64,000 nucleotides of DNA from Mangrovibacter yixingensis. Its GTDB lineage: Bacteria > Pseudomonadota > Gammaproteobacteria > Enterobacterales > Enterobacteriaceae. The notes beneath the pieces were generated by a model, which was not told the DNA's origin, ran no database searches, and was given only the letters and a program-made list of their open reading frames with translations. Numbering within the stretch: position 1 is the stretch's first letter; each line of letters starts with the position of its first letter. The stretch covers positions 1,674,001-1,738,000 of the forward strand of contig NZ_JAIVKM010000001.1 in the NCBI RefSeq assembly GCF_020523985.1, read 5' to 3'. Below are positions 45,787-52,025 of this stretch, in pieces. The translations under genes were made by a program, and so were the position numbers.

Positions 45787-48372
45787 ATGAACAAAACAAT
45801 TTTTACTGCCGCTAATGTGCTTCCTCTGGCAAACAGCCGGGGAATTGTCAGGCGCACTCTCATTACAATGATAATCATGATTAGCGCCATTTTTATGACG
45901 GTCATCGTTACGCTGTTTTCTATTGCCAATACACTTAATCAACAATCTGACCTGCAGAATCAACATCTCCTTTTGAAAGCGCTAAATACACGCCAGGAAG
46001 CAATCCGTACACATCTTGATGATAATGCAAACTGGGGAGAAGCCTACACAAACCTTCATGTGAAGTTGAATACAAAATGGGCATGGGATCAGCAAAACCT
46101 GGGCAGCTCACTTTATACCGCTTTCCAGTTCGAAGGCGTATTCGTGCTTGGTCCGGAAGATATTACTCGCTACAGCGTAATCAGTGGCAAGTTGGTACAC
46201 ACACCGTTCCAAAACTGGTTAAACATACCCGTGTTACCCATGCTCCACCAACGCCTTCACCAATCTGGGGGTAAAGCTATTTCTCAATTTGCTATTGCCA
46301 ATAACACGCTTGTTTTGTTGGCAGCCGCAGAGATTCAGACAGGTGATGATAACACTATCAATCCAGTGCCTGGCCCACCGTCCATTATGATTTTTGTCGA
46401 CCGTCTCACCCCTGAAAAATTACGTGAAATGGGCCTTGAGTACGGTGTTCTGAATACCCATATCCATACCCGCTCACAACAAATTGATTCAGACAAACCT
46501 GAGTCAGGGTTTCCGCTGCGAACCAGTACCGGCATCATCAGTATAGAATGGACCAGTTCAAACCCAGGAGGGGCGCTATTAACCTGGGTGCTACCTTCAA
46601 TGGTATTTCTCTTCTTTGCCACACTATTTTTGGCGCTGGCTCTGATGCGCCACGCCATGCTCAGGGCGCGCATGAATGATGAAAGCACATTTTTATTGGA
46701 ACAAGGCCGAATGGCGCTGGCTGCAAGCGAACAACGTTTTCGGGATGTTGCGGAAACAACCAGTGACTGGATTTGGGAAACTGACGATAAGCTCTGTTTT
46801 AGCTGGATTTCAGGTAGTTTTCCTATGATAAACGGCACCCCAGAACAATCATGGATTGGCCGCCCACTTACAACATTTCTGCTCGATTCACAGCCCATAT
46901 ATCGCCTGACGCAATGGGCCAGTTCAGCGCCTCTTGGCAGCCACCTGTCACTCGAACAGTGCCAATACCACACGCCCAATAAACAACCACATTATTGCAA
47001 TCTGGTTATAAAAAAAGTCAAAAAATCAGATGGTCGCCAAGGGTTTAGGGGAACAGCAAATGATGTCACACAGAAAGTTGAAACCCAGGCAAGGGTACGT
47101 TACCTCTCTGAACATGACGAGCTGACCGGGTTACCCAATCGGGTCCAAATGCAGCAGTTTTTACACCAAAAACCCTTAACACAACTTGGCCATGACCAGC
47201 AGATTGCCGTACTTACAGTGGACCTGGATAAATTCAAACCGGTGAATGATCTGTATGGCCATTCTGTGGGTGATAAAATCCTGCATGATGTTTCTGCCCG
47301 CATGCGTGAACATGTGCCCGACACGGGTTTAGTCACCCGCTACGGCGGTGATGAATTTATTATCATACTCCCCACCACAACCGGTTCTCAGGAACCAGAA
47401 AGGCTTAGTGATGCGCTACTTTCGAGCCTGACTCAAGCGTTTCACCTTGAAGACAGCGATGTTTTTATTGGGGCCAGTATTGGTATTGCTATCGCACCAC
47501 TTCACTCAACAAATGTTAATGATTTACTGCGTTATTCAGATATCGCCCTCTACCAGGCCAAGCATGATGGCCGCAACTGCTGGAGGCTTTACCACCCTTC
47601 TATGGAAGAGCAAATCATCCAGCGGCGTGAATTGGAAAATGAACTTCGCGATGCCATTCATACCGGGCAGTTGCACCTGGTGTACCAGCCACGCCATGAT
47701 GTGCGTACAGGCAAAGTAACGACCATCGAAGCACTTATTCGTTGGCAACATCCACGGCTTGGTTTACTTCTGCCAGATCAATTCATCCCTCTGGCAGAAG
47801 ATACAGGGCTTATCTTTCAGCTTAGTGACTGGGTACTGGCCACCGCCTGCCGGGATGCCGCTATTCACTTCGATACGGTTTCAGTGGCGGTGAACATCTC
47901 TGCGATTGAATTTCGTGTTTCTGGGTTTGTTTCACGCATTCACCATGTGTTGACCACTTCCGGGCTATCACCATCACGACTGGAAATAGAAATATCAGAA
48001 AATACAGCGCTGAGTGACCCGGACAGAGTCACCGATATCATGTTGTCATTAAAAAGTATTGGGGTACGCTTTCTGATTGACGATTTCGGTGCAGGTTATG
48101 CCTCATTGAGCTACTTACATGGCTTTCCTTTCGATGGAATCAAACTGGATAAATCTTTCGTAATACCCACTGATACCTCCGAAAATGCCCGTCGGGTAGT
48201 GGAAAATATTGTTGGGCTCGGTAAAGCCTGCTCCTTACATATTACTGCTGAAGGGGTTGAGACCCAGGAGCAGTTAACCTATTTAGAATCTTTACGTTGT
48301 GATGCTTTGCAAGGGTACCTTATTGGGCGCCCTGTGCCATTGAAAGAATTGAAGCAATGTTTGAATGAATAA
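45787..48372 (+). CDS. CHASE4-PAS-GGDEF-EAL cyclic-di-GMP turnover protein
   Basis: An 861-residue inner-membrane protein. TM1 lies near residues 23-47, then a periplasmic CHASE4-like sensor (LDDNANWGEAY near 77-87), TM2 ~265-288 and a PAS domain ~312-432. The GGDEF domain (G-G-D-E-F at 520-524) is followed by an EAL domain (E-A-L at 648-650). Other EAL catalytic residues are in place (NISAIEF, EISENTAL, IDDFGAGYASL, KLDKSFV, EGVET, QGYLIG), so both activities could be intact. The RxxD inhibitory site before GGDEF is absent (P-D-T-G there). The Shine-Dalgarno is weak. It is not part of the conserved E. coli gene order. Confidence 0.9.
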   Translation: MNKTIFTAANVLPLANSRGIVRRTLITMIIMISAIFMTVIVTLFSIANTLNQQSDLQNQHLLLKALNTRQEAIRTHLDDNANWGEAYTNLHVKLNTKWAWDQQNLGSSLYTAFQFEGVFVLGPEDITRYSVISGKLVHTPFQNWLNIPVLPMLHQRLHQSGGKAISQFAIANNTLVLLAAAEIQTGDDNTINPVPGPPSIMIFVDRLTPEKLREMGLEYGVLNTHIHTRSQQIDSDKPESGFPLRTSTGIISIEWTSSNPGGALLTWVLPSMVFLFFATLFLALALMRHAMLRARMNDESTFLLEQGRMALAASEQRFRDVAETTSDWIWETDDKLCFSWISGSFPMINGTPEQSWIGRPLTTFLLDSQPIYRLTQWASSAPLGSHLSLEQCQYHTPNKQPHYCNLVIKKVKKSDGRQGFRGTANDVTQKVETQARVRYLSEHDELTGLPNRVQMQQFLHQKPLTQLGHDQQIAVLTVDLDKFKPVNDLYGHSVGDKILHDVSARMREHVPDTGLVTRYGGDEFIIILPTTTGSQEPERLSDALLSSLTQAFHLEDSDVFIGASIGIAIAPLHSTNVNDLLRYSDIALYQAKHDGRNCWRLYHPSMEEQIIQRRELENELRDAIHTGQLHLVYQPRHDVRTGKVTTIEALIRWQHPRLGLLLPDQFIPLAEDTGLIFQLSDWVLATACRDAAIHFDTVSVAVNISAIEFRVSGFVSRIHHVLTTSGLSPSRLEIEISENTALSDPDRVTDIMLSLKSIGVRFLIDDFGAGYASLSYLHGFPFDGIKLDKSFVIPTDTSENARRVVENIVGLGKACSLHITAEGVETQEQLTYLESLRCDALQGYLIGRPVPLKELKQCLNE

Positions 48373-48443
48373 CCCAAAAGCCCTATTTATCCTTAGTGCA
48401 TACATTAACAGGCTGAGATGACTAACCGCGGTCACTCGTGAGA

Positions 48444-48588
48444 TTAGTAGCTGTAAAAACCCGGCATGAGACCGTTCTTGAATAAATTAACTACCAGATT
48501 CATCACAGGGTGCTCAGATTTTGGCGTTAATACTTTGACATCAATACCCTGGCATAAACTTCAGCAGACCATTACGAACGGCCAAGTG
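48444..48588 (-). pseudogene. Possible degenerate gene fragment of unknown family
   Basis: On the minus strand, LAVRNGLLKFMPGY runs to a stop. A one-base shift at that point continues as DVKVLTPKSEHPVMNLVVNL and ends GLMPGFYSY. The combined reading looks coding-like and faintly like the tail of a LysR-type regulator, but I cannot assign it. It may be chance. Confidence 0.3.
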
Positions 48589-48684
48589 TAATATTATTAG
48601 TCTGAGTGACAGATGAATATGATGAAATTTAAAACGAGTGTAAAACCAACAGTAGTGTGCTTACCCAATTTATTCTCTCGATGT

Positions 48685-48707
48685 AAAAAACCCCGGCAAG
48701 CGGGGTT
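48685..48707 (-). terminator. Minus-strand rho-independent terminator downstream of the ail/ompX-like gene
   Basis: On the minus strand AACCCCG-CTTGC-CGGGGTT is followed by a T-run (A-run 48685-48690 on the plus strand). It lies 217 bp past the stop of the gene ending at 48924, so the transcript would have a long 3' UTR unless another gene once lay between. Confidence 0.75.
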
Positions 48708-48923
48708 AGTCTACATGAATTCATTTAGCTATTGTTACTATCTCTGAGCAGTAAAGCCTGGAGATGATCAATCTAAGGGTTTCGCGTTACTATCTTTATT
48801 AACATTATTTTTTAATCTTCCCTCGCTGGGTACGAATAACAAAATATTATAACAAGCCCAATAATCCTAAAACGGTAAAATGGAAACTTATCATTAATGC
48901 CAATTCAGGCCGTAACACGGTCT

Positions 48924-49472
48924 TTAGAACGAATACCCCAAGCCGACAACCCATGTTTTCGCTTTAAAATCATCGAGTTTTGCAAATTCCCAGGCTGTAT
49001 CAACAACAATATTATGAGTTATGTTCGTTTGCATGCCAAAGCCAAGAGCAACATTATTAGCCCGTTCAGAGTAATAACTCCGGCCATCTGCAGAGGACGT
49101 ATAAGTACTGGCTTTTCCGTTTGCCCAGCCCACAAGGCCATAACCTGAAAAATACTCATTCAAGCGATAAGATGGCCCCACGGTTATACTCGTGTATTTT
49201 AGGATTGTGTTACTCTCTGAACTTAAGTAAGCACCGTCATAAGATTTACGTGTATGAGTTAGTGATGTTATTACACCGAAGCCATTCTCAATTTCATAAT
49301 TAAGCTTTATATTAATTCCACGCGGCTCATCTGAAAGTTTATAACCATCATACTTAGCATGGCTTTGTGCGAAACCAGCAGAAAGTGTTGATTGTCCGTC
49401 ATAAGCCAGAGCAATTGATGAGAAGCTTACAGTGCTGGCAGCTAATACCAGAGCGTTTATTGTTTTATTCAT
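48924..49472 (-). CDS. Ail/Lom/OmpX-like outer-membrane beta-barrel protein
   Basis: A 182-residue protein with a Sec signal peptide (cleavage after IALA, residue 23). The mature ~159 residues have alternating amphipathic strands, typical of the eight-stranded Ail/OmpX/Lom family. The end is VVGLGYSF with a C-terminal Phe for Bam recognition. Conserved family features include the GYGLVGWANGKA strand. Family members act in adhesion and serum resistance or are phage-encoded (Lom); which applies here is unknown. It is flanked by gene debris and is probably acquired. Starts AATTTATTAATG with a weak ribosome-binding site. Confidence 0.85.
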   Translation of the reverse strand: MNKTINALVLAASTVSFSSIALAYDGQSTLSAGFAQSHAKYDGYKLSDEPRGINIKLNYEIENGFGVITSLTHTRKSYDGAYLSSESNTILKYTSITVGPSYRLNEYFSGYGLVGWANGKASTYTSSADGRSYYSERANNVALGFGMQTNITHNIVVDTAWEFAKLDDFKAKTWVVGLGYSF

Positions 49473-50068
49473 TAATAAATTCCCAATTCCATTTAGTCAA
49501 AATCCAGTGGATTATAAAATATGAAGATAAACACTCTATAAACAAAAAGTGAATTTCAATATTTTAATACAAAAAAATAACCAACCTGACATTCTTTTTG
49601 CAGGTTCTTCTTTCCTTTTGAATCAGCATGCTCTGCATTCTTGTAAACAAGGCCTTTTCTGTACTACCAGCGCTTAATAGCAACAAACATTTTGGACTGA
49701 TTCTTGTAAGTGTCGTCGTATCCTTATTTACCTAAAAACCTTTTACTAAGTAGTGGCACCTGGTTCTGCCTCGCCTGGGAGTAACTGCTCTGTTCCTGCA
49801 CTGAACGCTGTGCACACCCGTGGGGCTGAAGTCAGAAACAGTAAAATCAGAGCGAATTAACAAGAATATCCTTAGAATAGGCAGTAGGGTATTGAATGAC
49901 TAGTTAAATCAGACCTTAGTATTAGAATGTGAACACCTGCCTGGTTAGGCTGGTAACTAACTTATTATTTTTATTAAAAAACATCAACAGCATTGACGCG
50001 CAAACCAGACAGGAAAAGATATGTTGTTTCCACTTCATCAGTAAAATATCGAGACAGAGAGAATATTG
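49473..50068. other. Gene-poor stretch before the recombinase remnant
   Basis: 596 bp of AT-rich sequence with no supported coding frame on either strand. It contains the promoter region of the ail/ompX-like gene at its left end. The short frame 49922-50110 on the minus strand has no recognisable similarity. It looks like decayed or non-coding accessory DNA. Confidence 0.55.
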
Positions 50069-50282
50069 ATGGCAAGGACGTATACACCCGGTTATTGCAT
50101 TGTTGAACAACCAGGAACGCTGGATTTTCAGGCCAGAATGTTATCCCAGGATTACAAGAGCGATGCCGCTAAACAGTTCATGCAGGTTACCGCATACACT
50201 GTGGCTTAAACCCGGTGAGATACTGGCCATAACGGATCCCAGTGCACCATTGACGACATCAATGCTTAATCAGTTCAGATAG
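50069..50282 (+). pseudogene. Frameshifted gene remnant of unknown function
   Basis: ATG 50069 reads MARTYTPGYCIVEQPGTLDF and goes on to FMQVTAYT before a stop at 50207. One frame over, at the same place, it continues WLKPGEILAITDPSAP and ends LNQFR at the TAG 50280. Joined, this gives a ~70-residue coding-like stretch with one frameshift. I do not recognise the family. It lies just before an integrase tail in the same frame, so a deletion junction may lie near 50285-50310. Confidence 0.45.
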
Positions 50283-50306
50283 ACCAAACATAAAGTTAAA
50301 ATACTG

Positions 50307-50423
50307 CTATATAAAGACGCCTATAATGATGAATTTGCGCAAAAACTCCTGGGCCACACATCAGAAAATACCACCCGCATCTACCTTGATGAACGCGATA
50401 ATAAAGCTTTCGTGATGCTGTGA
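50307..50423 (+). pseudogene. C-terminal remnant of a tyrosine recombinase (phage/island integrase)
   Basis: The reading frame gives YKDAYNDEFAQKLLGH then TSENTTRIYLDERD and ends AFVML at TGA 50421. The box II elements L-L-G-H, the spacing and the nucleophile Tyr (codon 50382) are those of tyrosine integrases. The rest of the catalytic domain (R, K, HxxR) is missing. It lies 120 bp from SdsR, a locus reported in Salmonella as an insertion hot spot for acquired DNA. Confidence 0.75.
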
Positions 50424-50543
50424 ATTTATACCGGTTGCGGTTACCTCTGTGTGAATGTTGTGGTATAACGGGAAAAGGCCGGAATACAGAAATTCGGGCG
50501 GATTTTGGGATCGTTCCTGTAATTCTCTGATTTATAAGGCGAC

Positions 50544-50646
50544 AAAAAAAAGACCGAATACGATTCCTATATTCGGTCCAGGGAAATGGCTCTTGGGAGA
50601 GAGCCGTGCGCTAAAAGTTGGCATTAATGCAGGCTATTAGCCTTGC
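50544..50646 (-). ncRNA. sdsR: SdsR (RyeB) small RNA
   Basis: A ~103-nt sRNA read on the minus strand from GCAAGGCTAATAGCC to a terminal hairpin (GACCGAATA / TATTCGGTC-type stem) and eight T residues at 50551-50544. The middle CACGGCTCTCTCCCAAGAGCC and ATTTCCCTGGACCGAATA parts are essentially identical to E. coli/Salmonella SdsR. SdsR is an abundant sigma-S-dependent, Hfq-binding sRNA that represses porins, tolC and other mRNAs. Its place between pphA-side genes and yebY is conserved. Confidence 0.95.
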
Positions 50647-50652
50647 CTTTTA

Positions 50653-50664
50653 AGAATAGATTAC
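50653..50664 (-). promoter_or_regulatory. Sigma-S-type promoter -10 of sdsR
   Basis: On the minus strand CTATTCT (TATTCT at 50658-50653) lies 6 nt before the predicted SdsR 5' end. The C before the hexamer is typical of RpoS promoters, and sdsR is RpoS-dependent in E. coli and Salmonella. Confidence 0.65.
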
Positions 50665-50734
50665 CGCGTCAGCTTTTCCAGTGTTTGGCAAAATTGGAGC
50701 ATAAAAAACATTAACTGACGGGTAATAGTCGCGA

Positions 50735-50775
50735 AAAACCCGTAACAGAAACAACTCTGTTACGGGTTTTCTTTT
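50735..50775. terminator. Strong bidirectional terminator between ryeA and yebY
   Basis: A perfect 15-bp stem (AAAACCCGTAACAGA / TCTGTTACGGGTTTT) with a 6-nt loop. The plus strand continues CTTTTATTT (ending RyeA). The minus strand has TTTTT after the stem (ending yebY). Confidence 0.9.
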
Positions 50776-50801
50776 ATTTATGGCATCAGTAAATCAACCA
50801 G

Positions 50802-51143
50802 TTAACCACACAGGTGGCTTGCTCGTTCAATAAATGGCTGCAATGACATTTTTTTACCGGGATGTTGGGGATCATCTATCTGAATAACGGAGATTGGCTG
50901 CCCTGAAGCTTTTCCTTCTGCCACTTGCTGCTCTGCAACCTGGTTTAGAGGGTATTGCATCAACGTACTCGGGTTAATGACATAAAGCGCATTACCCGGG
51001 CGGCACACCAGCATGACCTCTTCGCGGTTAAAGGCCCATTTATCTTTACCCACTTGAAACCGGCTTACAGTCTGTATTTCAGAAGACGCCTGAGCCACGA
51101 ATGTTGTAGCCAATAACGCCAGTCCAATAGTTAACTTTCTCAT
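50802..51143 (-). CDS. yebY: YebY family periplasmic protein
   Basis: A 113-residue protein with a signal peptide (residues 1-19, cleavage after AQA). The mature sequence has the strongly conserved [35 protein letters not shown] and [10 protein letters not shown]. The two cysteines (in LVCRPG and SHLCG) may pair. It matches E. coli YebY (unknown function). In E. coli it is followed upstream by the copper genes yebZ-yobA; those are missing here and holE is the next gene. Confidence 0.93.
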   Translation of the reverse strand: MRKLTIGLALLATTFVAQASSEIQTVSRFQVGKDKWAFNREEVMLVCRPGNALYVINPSTLMQYPLNQVAEQQVAEGKASGQPISVIQIDDPQHPGKKMSLQPFIERASHLCG

Positions 51144-51373
51144 TTATCTTGCTGCTCTCTTCAAGCCCGGACAGCAGAAAAACGCTGGCGGCCCGGTTTG
51201 TTACCCAACAGAAATTTGCCCCAGACTATAACCATTATTTACCCTCTGCGTCACCCTTCATGCGGTAAAGAATTCATGCGATTCTATTGGGACTAACCTA
51301 AAGACCAAGTCTTATCACAGGGTTTATGATTCCCTGATTACAGGGTACACTTCGTGTGTTATCAGGAGGCGTT

Positions 51374-51604
51374 ATGAATACAAACCTTGCAAATATTCCC
51401 CAGGAAGAAATGGACAAAATCAATGTAGACCTCGCTGCAGGAGCGGTCGCATTCAAAGAACGCTACAACATGCCGGTTATTGCAGAACAAGTAGAGCGAG
51501 AACAACCAGAGGCCCTGCGAACCTGGTTTCGTGAGCGCTTAGTTGCTCATCGACTGGCATCTGTAAATCTCTCTCGCCTGCCTTATGAACCAAAATCGAA
51601 ATAA
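51374..51604 (+). CDS. holE: DNA polymerase III subunit theta
   Basis: A 76-residue subunit that binds and stabilises the epsilon proofreading exonuclease in the Pol III core. The conserved [21 protein letters not shown] and [20 protein letters not shown] are nearly identical to E. coli. ATG 51374 sits 4 nt after AGGAGG; an upstream TTG/ATG at 51356 is rejected. A MITE-like element begins about 40 bp downstream. Confidence 0.96.
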   Translation: MNTNLANIPQEEMDKINVDLAAGAVAFKERYNMPVIAEQVEREQPEALRTWFRERLVAHRLASVNLSRLPYEPKSK

Positions 51605-51645
51605 CGATTACATCAAGTGACATTTTTTTACTCAATATCCCTTAG

Positions 51646-51788
51646 AGCCTATCCCATTAGGGCCATTTTACTTGCCATTTTGAACCTGGGCAGTGCTCGA
51701 AATCCTCACGTACTCCGTGTACGCTCCGGTTTCTACGCGCTGTCCGTGTCCAGACTGGCTGCGACAATAACGCCTGGTGGGATAGGCT
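51646..51788. repeat. 143-bp MITE-like element with terminal inverted repeats
   Basis: The ends are AGCCTATCCCATTAGG and, on the other strand, AGCCTATCCCACCAGG: 14 of 16 matching bases in inverted orientation. The interior has no coding frame but forms several short palindromes. Length, inverted ends and lack of a gene fit a miniature inverted-repeat element. It sits between holE and a decayed yobB. I believe similar repeats occur in other enterobacteria, but copy number cannot be judged from one window. Confidence 0.65.
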
Positions 51789-51840
51789 GTTAATCTTTCC
51801 TATACAGACTTTCCTGATTGAAATATCTCACCCCGGTAGT

Positions 51841-51954
51841 GCCGGGCCTATTTTAATGGCAAATATCATCAGTACCAGTTCGCCGGGGAAAAGTGCATGT
51901 TGGGATGAGCACGGGCAATTGCTCATTCGCGCTGAAAAAGATGAAGTATGGTGA
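51841..51954 (+). pseudogene. 3' remnant of a carbon-nitrogen hydrolase gene (yobB-like)
   Basis: The frame reads ILMANIISTSSPGKSACWDE, then HGQLLIRAEKDEVW and a TGA at 51952. The pattern [V/I]LMAN...GKSA.WDE.GQLL..A is that of the C-terminus of nitrilase-superfamily hydrolases. E. coli has yobB, such a hydrolase, exactly here (holE-yobB-exoX-ptrB). The N-terminal ~170 residues are gone, and the MITE-like element lies just upstream. No exoX follows. Confidence 0.6.
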
Positions 51955-52025
51955 TTTGCCGCCGCAAGGAAAATGTATGGCAGGGAGAGATCCTGCCACT
52001 CCTTAACTGATGAGAAAAGACAAAC

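Larger units (their letters stand above)
48373..48923. other. Intergenic region after the GGDEF-EAL gene
   Basis: 551 bp without an intact gene. It holds a possible degenerate coding remnant on the minus strand (48444-48588) and the minus-strand terminator at 48685-48707. The stretch 48720-48923 is AT-rich with nothing recognised. Confidence 0.55.
50474..50771 (+). ncRNA. ryeA: RyeA (SraC) antisense RNA, approximate extent
   Basis: In E. coli RyeA is transcribed opposite SdsR and ends before yebY. Here the plus strand across SdsR ends in a strong terminator at 50735-50771, matching that layout. A possible promoter, TTACCT-N17-TATAAC ending near 50467, sets the 5' end, but this is weak and the true start may be closer to 50520. 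RyeA and SdsR act as a mutually neutralising pair in E. coli. Confidence 0.5.

Noticed and set aside
49922-50110. 62-codon minus-strand frame before the unknown pseudogene
   Set aside because: AT-rich sequence with no ribosome-binding site and no recognised similarity; likely chance.
51978-51998. TGGCAGG/CCTGCCA stem downstream of ptrB
   Set aside because: A 7-bp stem without a T-tract; too weak to call as the ptrB terminator.
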